Source: Rhizobacter sp. Root1221
Lineage (GTDB): Bacteria; Pseudomonadota; Gammaproteobacteria; Burkholderiales; Burkholderiaceae_C
DNA length: 64,000 nt
Assembly (NCBI RefSeq): GCF_001425785.1
Contig: NZ_LMDI01000012.1
Coordinates: forward strand, 63,566 to 127,565
Direction: 5' to 3'
Shown: positions 12,027-20,139 of the stretch, in pieces
Position numbering within the stretch: the stretch's first letter is position 1
Layout of the letters: every line of letters begins with the position of its first letter
Notes under the pieces: model-generated
Databases searched by the model: none
What the model was told of the DNA's origin: nothing
The model's input: only the letters and a program-made list of their open reading frames with translations
Program-made: the position numbers and the translations under genes

Positions 12027-12719
12027 GTGTCACGCGCCGAGCGCCTGCTCGACCTGATGCAGTGCCTGCGCCGGTACCGCCATCCGGTGGGGGGCGCCAC
12101 GCTGGCCGCCGAGCTGGGCATCAGCCTGCGCACGTTGTACCGCGACATCGCGAGCCTGCAGGCCCAAGGGGCACACATCGACGGCGAGCCTGGCGTGGGC
12201 TACCTGCTGCGGCCCGATTTCACGCTGCCGCCGCTGATGTTTTCCACCACCGAGCTGGAGGCGCTGACCCTGGGCGCCCGCTGGGTGGCCAAACGCACCG
12301 ACCCTGAACTGGCCCGCGGTGCGCGCGACCTGCTCGCGAAGATCGCCGCAGTGCTGCCGGCCGAGCTGCGCCACGAACTCGACGCCACCTCGCTGCTGAT
12401 CGGGCCGGGTGACGCCGACGGCTCGGGTCTTGAACATCTTCCCGCCTGGCGCCGCGCCATGCGCGAGGAACAGAAGGCCGTGCTCCGCTACCGCGATGCG
12501 CAGGGCGACGTCAGCGAGCGCGTGGTGTGGCCGTTTGCCCTCGGGTTCTTCGACCGCGTGCGGGTGGCCGTGGCCTGGTGCGAGCTGCGGCAGGCGTCCC
12601 GGCATTTCCGGCTCGACCGCATCCAGTCGTTCGAACCCAGCGGCGAGCGATACCCCCGCCGGCGTCTCGCGCTGCTGAAAGACTGGGCGGCCCACGAGGG
12701 GGTCGCGCGCCAGGACTGA
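12027..12719 (+). CDS. YafY-type transcriptional regulator (HTH_11 plus WYL-like domain)
   Basis: The 230-residue product begins at GTG 12027 (VSRAERLLDLMQCL), just 3 bp after the tgt stop. The N-terminal winged helix contains GATLAAELGISLRTLYRDIASLQAQGAHI, the HTH_11 form used by DeoR/YafY regulators. A linker GVGYLLRPDFTLPPLMF leads to a C-terminal effector domain of WYL type (AVLRYRDAQGDVSERVVWPFALGFF, RHFRLDRIQSFEP). These proteins often control a neighbouring small enzyme gene; the VOC protein at 12838 is the likely target, by position only. Longer in-frame extensions overlap tgt and are rejected. Confidence 0.9.
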   Translation: MSRAERLLDLMQCLRRYRHPVGGATLAAELGISLRTLYRDIASLQAQGAHIDGEPGVGYLLRPDFTLPPLMFSTTELEALTLGARWVAKRTDPELARGARDLLAKIAAVLPAELRHELDATSLLIGPGDADGSGLEHLPAWRRAMREEQKAVLRYRDAQGDVSERVVWPFALGFFDRVRVAVAWCELRQASRHFRLDRIQSFEPSGERYPRRRLALLKDWAAHEGVARQD

Positions 12720-12837
12720 CACTCACTGCTGACAGTTCTGGGTGGGGTGGGTGCCTAGCATCGGTTTTCTCGAACGGTACCGGATCCCGAGGGGCGGGCC
12801 GGCCGGCATCGAGCTGACTTCCGAAAGCGACCCCACC

Positions 12838-13209
12838 ATGATCGACCCGAACTTCATCCTGCTGTACGTCGACAGCCCTGCCCGCAGCGCCGGGTTCTAC
12901 ACCCAGCTGCTCGGCCGCCCGCCGGTGGAGGAGTCCCCCACCTTCGCGATGTTCGCGCTGGCCTCCGGCACCATGCTGGGCCTGTGGTCGCGCCACACCG
13001 TCGAACCCGCGGCCACGGCCGGCGGTGGCGGGTCCGAGGTGGCCTTCGCCGTGGACAGCGACGACACCGTGCGCCGCATGTTCGACGAGTGGTCCACCCG
13101 CGGCCTGCCGGTGCTGCAGGCGCCGGTGGCGATGGACTTCGGCTACACCTTCGTGGCCACCGATCCCGACGGCCACCGCTTGCGCGTGTTCGCGCCGGCA
13201 GGCCACTGA
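12838..13209 (+). CDS. VOC-superfamily (glyoxalase/bleomycin-resistance fold) protein
   Basis: This is a 123-residue single VOC domain. It shows the paired beta-alpha-beta-beta-beta modules: FILLYVDSPARSAGFYTQLLG, FAMFALASGTMLGLW, then VAFAVDSDDTVRRMFDEW and FGYTFVATDPDGHRLRVFAP. The usual metal-ligand pattern is weak (no early His), so it may be a binding protein rather than a glyoxalase. The ATG at 12838 starts the domain and avoids a proline/glycine-rich extension. It follows the YafY-type regulator by 118 bp, an association seen repeatedly in Burkholderiales. Confidence 0.85.
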   Translation: MIDPNFILLYVDSPARSAGFYTQLLGRPPVEESPTFAMFALASGTMLGLWSRHTVEPAATAGGGGSEVAFAVDSDDTVRRMFDEWSTRGLPVLQAPVAMDFGYTFVATDPDGHRLRVFAPAGH

Positions 13210-13247
13210 TCGGCCGCCCTGTCACCTCCTTCCCCGGGAGGGAGGTG

Positions 13248-13510
13248 TCAGCCGGCGAGCGCCAGGCGCACCAGTTCGGCCTGTCGCCGCGCACCCGTCT
13301 TGTCATTCAGGCTCATCATCCCTTCCAGGTCGTGGTGGCGCACGAAGTCGCCGAAGAAGTGCGTGGCGCGCAGGTCCTCGACGGGCAGCAAGCGCTGGCC
13401 CAGTTCGGCCGCGCTGGCGGTGTCGAAGCGGCCGGCCCCCCCATGCGTTGGATCCACGGGTCCTCGTGCACCCATCGTTCCGCGTAGTCACCGAGGCAGT
13501 CCCGCGTGTT
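13248..13510 (-). pseudogene. remnant of a LuxR-type (GerE) regulator: 5' loss, frameshift and internal deletion
   Basis: Two frames on the minus strand must be joined. Upstream of about 13442 one frame reads DCLGDYAERWVHEDPWIQRM. Below it a different frame reads ELGQRLLPVEDLRATHFF, then GDFVRHHDLEG. Together these match the sensor half of LuxR-family regulators (Y...W..DPW..., LxPxExLxxTxFYxDFxRP). The switch falls at a run of seven C on the plus strand (13436-13442). The sequence then jumps directly to DKTGARRQAELVRLALAG and a stop, which is the extreme tail of the LuxR helix-turn-helix, so most of the DNA-binding domain is deleted. No N-terminus is seen upstream. The product cannot be a functional regulator. 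Confidence 0.65.
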
Positions 13511-13859
13511 GCCCGCGGTGGTCGCCGGTGATCGATGGGTGCACGCCGATTTCCCCGGGGCGAGCTGGTTTTTCAGTCACTCTAGTCCAGCATGTTGGCC
13601 CCCTTCCTCATTCATCTGGATGAGAACCCCTGCAAATGAGGGGCCGCCGGCGCGGGCTATCATGGGCCGATGCACCACCGCCATCCGTTCCCCGCCCACC
13701 GGTCCCGCCGGCCGCGCGCGGTCGCGGCCGGCTGGCACAGGCCGCTGCCCGCCGCACATTCCTGAGCCCGGCGATCCCCCTCCCCCGTTTTCCTTCCACA
13801 GCGCATTCCTTCCGATCGCCGGGCCGCACGTCCCGCGCTTCGACTCGACTGGAACGCCC
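13511..13859. other. intergenic region between the LuxR remnant and rnk
   Basis: About 350 bp without a convincing gene. It holds a TCATC-N2-GATGA dyad near 13614-13625 and presumably the rnk promoter, but no clear -35/-10 pair was found. Open frames here are proline/arginine-rich and lack family-like sequence. Confidence 0.5.
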
Positions 13860-14270
13860 ATGGCAACCACCACCCTGGACGAGCGCCTGCTCTCCGAACT
13901 CGATCACGTCCGCCTTTCTGCCCTCGTGCGCCGCAACCCGACTGCCGCCGACGGCCCGCTCGAGCGCCTGCTCGACGGGGCGTCCACCGTGCCGCCGTGC
14001 GACGTGCCGCCCGACATCGTCACGATGCACTCGCAGGTGCAGGTGGCCGACCCCACCACCGGTGAACGCTCGCTGCTGATCCTCGCCTACCCGACCGAGG
14101 CCGATCCGGCTACCGGACGGGTGTCCGTGCTGTCGCCCGTGGGCGTGGCATTGCTCGGCTTGCGGGTGGGTGAAACGGCGTCATGGACCACGCCGGACGG
14201 GCGCCACCACGGCGCCCGGGTCGAGGCCATCCCGTACCAGCCCGAGGCGAGCGGCGACCATACGGGTTAG
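13860..14270 (+). CDS. rnk: Rnk, regulator of nucleoside diphosphate kinase (GreA/GreB C-terminal fold)
   Basis: This encodes 136 residues, the same length as typical Rnk. A short helical N-terminus (DERLLSELDHVRLSALVRR) is followed by the GreA/GreB C-terminal domain: VTMHSQVQVADPTTGE, LAYPTEADPATGRVSVLSPVG and ALLGLRVGETASW. Rnk binds RNA polymerase near the secondary channel without the anti-pause coiled coil of Gre factors and influences nucleotide pools. The ATG at 13860 is chosen; an upstream in-frame extension from 13506 is low-complexity. The gene is followed by a 173-bp gap carrying the Hrp-type promoter of the next gene. Confidence 0.9.
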   Translation: MATTTLDERLLSELDHVRLSALVRRNPTAADGPLERLLDGASTVPPCDVPPDIVTMHSQVQVADPTTGERSLLILAYPTEADPATGRVSVLSPVGVALLGLRVGETASWTTPDGRHHGARVEAIPYQPEASGDHTG

Positions 14271-14287
14271 CGTCCCGCTCCGCAGGC

Positions 14288-14350
14288 TTCGCTGCACCGC
14301 ACAGGCCTTCGCCATGTGCGGTGTGGCCTGAACGGACCGAGGCGAATACT
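14288..14350 (+). promoter_or_regulatory. PIP/hrpII-type box with spaced -10 element
   Basis: TTCGC at 14288-14292 and TTCGC at 14308-14312 are separated by exactly 15 bp, the perfect plant-inducible-promoter (PIP) box TTCGC-N15-TTCGC. It also satisfies the Ralstonia hrpII form TTCG-N16-TTCG. A -10-like hexamer AATACT lies at 14345-14350, 32 bp after the box, within the 30-32 bp spacing known for HrpX/HrpB-activated promoters. The downstream ATG is at 14444. The box is read directly from the sequence; activation by an HrpX/HrpB-type AraC regulator is inferred. Confidence 0.7.
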
Positions 14351-14443
14351 GGCCGGGTAGCGAGGGTTTTGGCATCCCCAGGAGCTTGGGCTCGGTAGGT
14401 ACTGCGCGCCTCCGATCTCCGAATCTCCTGCATCCACACCGCC

Positions 14444-17400
14444 ATGACCCTTTTCACCAAGTTGCGTCCAACGACCACCACCTTCGGCTTGCCCGGCATG
14501 GGCAACACGACGGCGCACGCCGGCAAGCCCGCCCCGGGCCAGCAAAGCCACCACAAGCTGTCGGCGCTCGACCCCCTGGTCGCCAGGAACGACATGCTCT
14601 CCCCGCAAGCCGACCCCGCTGCGCGGGCTCGGGCCTTGATCGAAGGCGCCGGCAACGAACGACAGGCCGATGAGGCGGCCGGAACGCCGTCCATGGCACC
14701 ACGCCGCGGGCTGTCCGCGCTCAAGAAGACGCTGTTGAAAGGCGCGAAAGGTGCGGCCAAGGTCATCGGCCTCGCTCGCGGCGAGCCGACCCCCCATGCG
14801 CAGCTTCTGCGCTATGCCGGCACCCCGCTGAAGCCTGATGCGGCCCACGTCCACCAGATCGTGCCGGGCGACCCGCAAAAGATCATCGCGGCCTTCACTG
14901 CCTTGCTGGTGGCCGAGCAGGACGCGTTGGACACCGGCATCGCGGTGAACGAGGCGGCCGCTGCCGTAGAGTTGGTGGCGGGCCACCTGGAGCGGACGGA
15001 GGGTGACCTCGCGCTGTCCGCCCGGCGGGCGTACCGATTCCTCGAACTGCCGAGGCAAGTCATCGCCGCGGCCGCGGAACGCGCGTCCACGCACGAATCG
15101 ATCGAATTCGAGAGTGGCATGCTCGACGCCACGAGTGACCTGCTGAGGCGCCTGCGCGATGAGCTCGCGCGGGAGCAACAAGCGCTCACCCGCCCCGTCG
15201 GGAACGGGTCGCATAGCCTGGCTGACTTGCTGGCGGACGAGCAGCGGCAGGAGGAGCGGGAACAGAAGATCGCGAGCCTGACGTCGCAAGTCGCCGTGTT
15301 GGAAGAGGTCGAAGCGGATCAGCGCGAGTCGCTGTCGCTGCTGCAGACGAAAGCCCGTGATCTCGAGATCCGGCAGCAGGCGCTGGAGCGGCAGACCGGT
15401 CAATCCCGGCACATGGCCCACGTGAACCAGCAACTGAGGGAGCATGGCAAGGCCGCCGAGGCCCTGCGCGCACTGCAAGCGCCGCTGCAGCAAGTCGTCC
15501 AGAAGCGGGAAGCCGTGCACGCGCCGGCCAAAGCTGGCGCCGTCCAGGCCATCGCGTCTTATGCCGAGGTCGACGAGACCAGTTGCAAAGAGTTGCTGGA
15601 GGCCTGCCCCGGATTCGCAGGCGCCACCGACCTCGAGCCGCTGCGCGAAGCCGTTCGTGCCTGGAGCGTCTCACTGGATGACAGGCTGGCACCTTTCGGG
15701 GCCGAAGCCATGCCGAAGAGCCTGGCGATGAACATGGCGTTCGAGGCGCTTGGCATCGTGGCCGCCCGCGACCCGCAGCGGGCAGCCGAACTCGTCCGCA
15801 CCGTGCAGGGGATGACCCTTGCCGAGTTGGTATCGCCGGCCGGTGTCACCGAGGCATCGTCCGAACTCGGCGTGGCCGCGGAGGATCTCGCCCGGCTTCT
15901 CGCCGACGAGCCCTCCGGCCTGCAGATGCTGGAGTTGCTGCTGGCGCCGTCGGACGCCTGCCTGGGGCCGTCCCAGGCCGAGGCCGCACGCGTCTACCTG
16001 CTGGCCGACGAAGCGCGGCGCCGCGTCCCGGAGGGCAGCGAGGCGTTGCGCGACTGGATCACCTCGGCGCAACGTGCTGCCGGCCGCGTCACACACGCGG
16101 CCGATCCGGTGCAGGCGCTGGCCGATTGCCCGGCCGACGAACGCGGGGCCTACCGTGCATTTCGCAACGGCTATCACACCAATGAACCTGGATCGGACTA
16201 CGACAAAGCGAATCAGCATCTGAAAAAGCCGGTGGGGTGGCTGAAAGATCGCGCGACCGCAACCTCCTCCTCGGTGTTCGCCCCGGCCAATCCCTTGAAC
16301 GCGCTGCCCGAAGGCCTGGTCGTCGGTGCGGCGACGGCCTTGCCGACACCGGCGCGACAAGCGGCCAAGGCACTGGAGGAAGCCGCGTCGCACCTCAACG
16401 ACTATCTGGCCGCGCGACGGCAATTGATGCCGCCCGGCCAGATTCCTTCGCGTGGCGAACTGGCGTGGCAAGCGGTCGCCTACCACGTGCAATGGCACCC
16501 CGAGGGCACCGACCTCACCACCATGAAGCTCGATGCCCAGGCCCTGGATGCGATCGAGCAGCGATACGGCGACCTGCTGCTGCATTTCGAGAAGGAGGCC
16601 CGGCTCACGGGTGGAGGGCAGGTGGTGGCCAGCGGCGTCCACCCCGAGCTGGATTCGACATGGAAAGCACTGAAAGCGGGAGAACTTTCGGTGCTGGAGG
16701 CCATGAACCTGCTGCACGAGCGCTTGCCCACCGCGGCGCCGATGTCCCCTGGCGTCGAGACGGACACACCGTCGATGGCATATTGGCGCGGGCAGCTGCA
16801 CGACGCCATGACCCGGGCGAATCGACTGCTGCACGATGGCGATCCTGCACGGGTGACCTCGGCACAAGGGCTTCTCGACCTGACACGGGACATGATCGAG
16901 AACCTGGAATGGCGGGACAGGTTGAAGCTCATCGGCCAGAAGGTGTGGGGCCTCAATGCCGGGCCGGCCTCCGCCGCGCTGGCGGTGGCAAGCCTGCCCA
17001 CCGGCATCGGCATCAAGCTCGTCGCCGGCAAGCAGACGAACCACGACCAACTGCTGGAGATCTACATGGGCCGCACCGGCCTGTACCTGCAACTCGGTGA
17101 GCAGACCACGCAGCAAGTCCAGGGGGGCGCCGGCGTCAACCTCGGGTATGTGTGGAGCCTGGGCGACGAGGAAAAAGGTGCGCGCGTTGGCGCTGGCGGG
17201 ACCGTCGACTGGCGGGCAAAGCGCGAGGTCGGCATCGAGAACGGCGTGCAGCTGCGCGTGCTTCGGCTCTCCGGCGGCCAGGAGCCGGCGCTGATGGCGA
17301 AGTTCATGGACATGTACGAGCATCTGCTGGACCTTGCGGCGTCCCACGAAGGCGACACAGCGGCCCCGGACGACTGGATGCGCGAGCTGCTGGCCCACCA

Positions 17401-18448
17401 TGACAACCTGAACATCGGGCTGATCGACGGCGCGGTGCGCGAGAGCTCGGGGACCGAGACGAACGCTTCCATCTTCGCGGGCCTGCGCCTCGGCGAGGTG
17501 GATGATCGACCACGGCGTGTCAACCTGTCGATGGCGGGGGGCGTCAAGACAAAGAGAGACCAGGCCCGGACGCAGACGGAAGTGGCCGGCTACATGACCA
17601 CGCTCTACCGGGACTCTACGGCGCAGACCAAGACCGAGGTCAACGTGCGGGCCGGCGCTGGCGTGCAGTTGGCCGGATGGCGTGACAAGACTGTCGACCC
17701 CGACAAGGCTCAGCAGAAGGCCAGCATCAGCGCCACCGCAGTCGACCTCGCATTCGCGGCGGAGGTCCGTGCCGAGGGGATCACCCACTTCTGCACGTTG
17801 TTCACCCGGGACAAGAAGATCGATACCGTGCGCAGCGACTGCGCGATGGACTTCCTGGACTTCGGCGCCTTCGAGCGCGAAGTGCGCCGGGAGTGGAATG
17901 CATGGGTGAACTACGGCACGGCCAAGTTGCCCAAGGACATGAGCGAGGGCATGCGCTACGCCGTTGCCGAAACGCAGTTGGAGGACATGCTGTCGCAAGC
18001 GCGCCTGTTCGCCAAGGAGAACAAGTTCGCCACGGTCTACATGGACAAGGCCATGAAACCGAAGGTGGCCCCCCTGCTCGACGGTTTGCGGTCGCTCGCC
18101 AACCTCCAGCGCAAGGCTGGCCGTGGAGACGATGCCGAGCGTACCGAACAGAAGTTCGACGACTTCGTCGCCCAGCCAGCGATGTGGGAGCCGACCATCC
18201 TGATGGTGCGCGAGAAGCCCAAGAAGCAGGCCGACCGCGGCATCGACTTTTTCATCAAGTACCAGAACAACCGGATCGCGGAGGCGATGCGCACCGTGGG
18301 CCAGTGGCCGCTGTACGAACCGGTCCTGCGGGCCGAGCCGGGGCAGCGGCCCGAGCCCGCCCGAAGCTGGAAGCCTGCAGCCGCCGAGCCGCTGCTGGAA
18401 GCCGATGGCGCCGAGGGTGACATCGAGGACACGGCCCACGCGAGCTGA
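14444..18448 (+). CDS. giant protein of unknown function, candidate type III secretion effector
   Basis: This encodes 1,334 residues with no signal peptide, lipobox or transmembrane segment. The first 42 residues contain no Asp or Glu and are rich in Thr, Gly, Pro and His, as in type III secretion signals. Residues about 258-355 form a Glu/Gln/Arg-rich likely coiled coil (EQRQEEREQKIASLTSQVAV). A helical middle follows. From about residue 840 to 1120 there is a glycine-rich region of alternating strands (TGLYLQLGEQTTQQVQGGAG, NVRAGAGVQLAGW) that could form a sheet or barrel, and the tail is charged and helical. I recognise no catalytic motif. A general resemblance to large effectors such as the AvrE group is only a guess. 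Base composition looks slightly less GC-extreme than its neighbours. The PIP-type box upstream is the main functional clue. Confidence 0.75.
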   Translation: MTLFTKLRPTTTTFGLPGMGNTTAHAGKPAPGQQSHHKLSALDPLVARNDMLSPQADPAARARALIEGAGNERQADEAAGTPSMAPRRGLSALKKTLLKGAKGAAKVIGLARGEPTPHAQLLRYAGTPLKPDAAHVHQIVPGDPQKIIAAFTALLVAEQDALDTGIAVNEAAAAVELVAGHLERTEGDLALSARRAYRFLELPRQVIAAAAERASTHESIEFESGMLDATSDLLRRLRDELAREQQALTRPVGNGSHSLADLLADEQRQEEREQKIASLTSQVAVLEEVEADQRESLSLLQTKARDLEIRQQALERQTGQSRHMAHVNQQLREHGKAAEALRALQAPLQQVVQKREAVHAPAKAGAVQAIASYAEVDETSCKELLEACPGFAGATDLEPLREAVRAWSVSLDDRLAPFGAEAMPKSLAMNMAFEALGIVAARDPQRAAELVRTVQGMTLAELVSPAGVTEASSELGVAAEDLARLLADEPSGLQMLELLLAPSDACLGPSQAEAARVYLLADEARRRVPEGSEALRDWITSAQRAAGRVTHAADPVQALADCPADERGAYRAFRNGYHTNEPGSDYDKANQHLKKPVGWLKDRATATSSSVFAPANPLNALPEGLVVGAATALPTPARQAAKALEEAASHLNDYLAARRQLMPPGQIPSRGELAWQAVAYHVQWHPEGTDLTTMKLDAQALDAIEQRYGDLLLHFEKEARLTGGGQVVASGVHPELDSTWKALKAGELSVLEAMNLLHERLPTAAPMSPGVETDTPSMAYWRGQLHDAMTRANRLLHDGDPARVTSAQGLLDLTRDMIENLEWRDRLKLIGQKVWGLNAGPASAALAVASLPTGIGIKLVAGKQTNHDQLLEIYMGRTGLYLQLGEQTTQQVQGGAGVNLGYVWSLGDEEKGARVGAGGTVDWRAKREVGIENGVQLRVLRLSGGQEPALMAKFMDMYEHLLDLAASHEGDTAAPDDWMRELLAHHDNLNIGLIDGAVRESSGTETNASIFAGLRLGEVDDRPRRVNLSMAGGVKTKRDQARTQTEVAGYMTTLYRDSTAQTKTEVNVRAGAGVQLAGWRDKTVDPDKAQQKASISATAVDLAFAAEVRAEGITHFCTLFTRDKKIDTVRSDCAMDFLDFGAFEREVRREWNAWVNYGTAKLPKDMSEGMRYAVAETQLEDMLSQARLFAKENKFATVYMDKAMKPKVAPLLDGLRSLANLQRKAGRGDDAERTEQKFDDFVAQPAMWEPTILMVREKPKKQADRGIDFFIKYQNNRIAEAMRTVGQWPLYEPVLRAEPGQRPEPARSWKPAAAEPLLEADGAEGDIEDTAHAS

Positions 18449-18513
18449 GAGCCCAGCTTGACAGGGCCCCTTGCACCTCCGAGCATCGGCGTTCCCTTCA
18501 TGCCGGAGCCCGC

Positions 18514-20112
18514 GTGCCGCCGTCCCAGACCTTTGACTTCGTGATCGTGGGCGGTGGTTCGGCGGGCTGTGTGCTCGCCAACCGCCTGAGTGCCGACCCC
18601 GCGGTGTCGGTGGCGCTGGTCGAAGCGGGCGGCGACGGCTCCGGCCTGCTGGTGCGGGTGCCGGTGGGCACCGTCGCGATGTTGCCCACGCGGCTGAACA
18701 ACTGGCAGTTCGAGTCAGTGCCCCAGCCTGGGCTCAACGGGCGGCGCGCCTACCAGCCGCGGGGCAAGGGCCTCGGCGGTTCGTCGGGCATCAACGCGAT
18801 GATCTACACCCGCGGCCACCCGGTGGACTACGACCATTGGGCCGCCCTCGGCAACGCCGGCTGGGGGTACGCCGACGTGCTGCCGTACTTCCGCCGCGCC
18901 GAACACAACGAACGGCTGCACGACGCTTTCCACGGCCAGGGCGGGCCGCTCAACGTGGCCGACCTGCGCACCGGCAGCCCCTGGCACGCCCGCATCCTCG
19001 AGGCAGCGCTTCAGGCGGGCTTCCCGCTGACCGCCGATTTCAACGGTGCGCAACCGGAGGGGGTGGGGGTGTACCAGGTCACCCAGAAAGACGGCGAACG
19101 CTGCAGCGCCGCGCGGGCCTACCTGCACCCGGTGCTGGCCGAACGTCCCAACCTCGCGGTGTTCACCCAGGCCCATGCGCTGCAGGTGCGGTTCGATGGC
19201 AAGCGTGCGGTGGGGCTCGACCTGGCCCACCGCGGCGAGACCCACACGCTGGCCGCACGGCGCGAGGTGATCCTGTCGTGTGGTGCGCTGCAGACCCCGC
19301 AGCTGCTGCAGGTGTCGGGCGTGGGTGATGGCGCCACGTTGCAGAAGACCGGCATCCGGCTGCGCCACCACCTGCCCGGCGTGGGCCGCAACCTGCAGGA
19401 CCACCTCGATTTCACGTTCGGCTACCGCGTGCCCGACACCGCGCTGGTCGGCCTTTCGCCGCCCGGCTGGTGGCCGGCCCTGCAGGCCGCATGGCAGTAT
19501 CACCGCGAGCGCCGCGGCAAGCTCACCACCAACTTCGCCGAAGTGGGCGCGTTCCTGAAGACCACGCCCGAGGCGCCGGCCCCCGACGTGCAACTGCACC
19601 TCGTGGTGGCGCTGGTGGAAAACCACGCGCGGCGCCTGCACCTGCGCCACGGCCTGTCGTGCCATGTGTGTGTGCTGCGCCCGAAGAGCCGCGGCACCGT
19701 CACCGCCGAAACCCCCGACATGCGCGATCCGCCGCGCATCGACCCGAACTACCTGGACCACCCCGACGACATCGAACAGATGGTGGCGGGGTACCACCTC
19801 ACCCGGCGCCTGCTCGACGCCCCGGCCATCGCGTCCCGGCTGGGCCGCGACATGTTCACCGCGGGGGTGGTGTCGGACGCCGAGGTGCGCGAGGTGATCC
19901 ACGCGCGCGCCGAGACCATCTACCACCCGGCGGGCACGTGCCGCATGGGCACTGACGACCAGGCCGTGGTGGACCCCGCGCTGCGCGTGCGCGGCCTGGC
20001 GGGGCTGCGGGTGGTGGATGCGTCGGTGATGCCCACGCTCGTGGGTGGCAACACCAACGCGCCCACCATCATGATTGCCGAGAAGGCCGCCGACCTGATC
20101 CTCGCGGGCTGA
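18514..20112 (+). CDS. GMC-family FAD oxidoreductase (choline/alcohol dehydrogenase type)
   Basis: The 532-residue flavoprotein starts at GTG 18514. The Rossmann motif VIVGGGSAGCVLANRLS (GGGSAG at 13-18) leads into LVEAGG. The GMC signatures GKGLGGSSGINAMIYTRG and SCGALQTPQLLQVSGVG follow. Near the C-terminus the catalytic histidine is H471 in YHPAGTCRMG, and the second active-site position is Asn in GGNTNAPTIMIAEK. The family oxidises alcohols such as choline or medium-chain alkanols, passing electrons to the respiratory chain. The specific substrate is not evident, and no aldehyde dehydrogenase or transporter is adjacent. An ATG 14 bp upstream is out of frame. Confidence 0.92.
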   Translation: MPPSQTFDFVIVGGGSAGCVLANRLSADPAVSVALVEAGGDGSGLLVRVPVGTVAMLPTRLNNWQFESVPQPGLNGRRAYQPRGKGLGGSSGINAMIYTRGHPVDYDHWAALGNAGWGYADVLPYFRRAEHNERLHDAFHGQGGPLNVADLRTGSPWHARILEAALQAGFPLTADFNGAQPEGVGVYQVTQKDGERCSAARAYLHPVLAERPNLAVFTQAHALQVRFDGKRAVGLDLAHRGETHTLAARREVILSCGALQTPQLLQVSGVGDGATLQKTGIRLRHHLPGVGRNLQDHLDFTFGYRVPDTALVGLSPPGWWPALQAAWQYHRERRGKLTTNFAEVGAFLKTTPEAPAPDVQLHLVVALVENHARRLHLRHGLSCHVCVLRPKSRGTVTAETPDMRDPPRIDPNYLDHPDDIEQMVAGYHLTRRLLDAPAIASRLGRDMFTAGVVSDAEVREVIHARAETIYHPAGTCRMGTDDQAVVDPALRVRGLAGLRVVDASVMPTLVGGNTNAPTIMIAEKAADLILAG

Positions 20113-20139
20113 GAAGGCATGCGCGGTATCCTGCACGCC

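Noticed and set aside
13218-13250. CACCTCC...GGAGGTG inverted repeat after the VOC gene
   Set aside because: Imperfect stem without a T-tract and overlapping the LuxR remnant; not enough to call a terminator.
15671-18439. 922-codon minus-strand frame opposite the effector-like gene
   Set aside because: Its composition is that of a GC-rich antisense shadow, whereas the plus-strand protein has normal amino-acid balance, a coiled coil and an upstream promoter.
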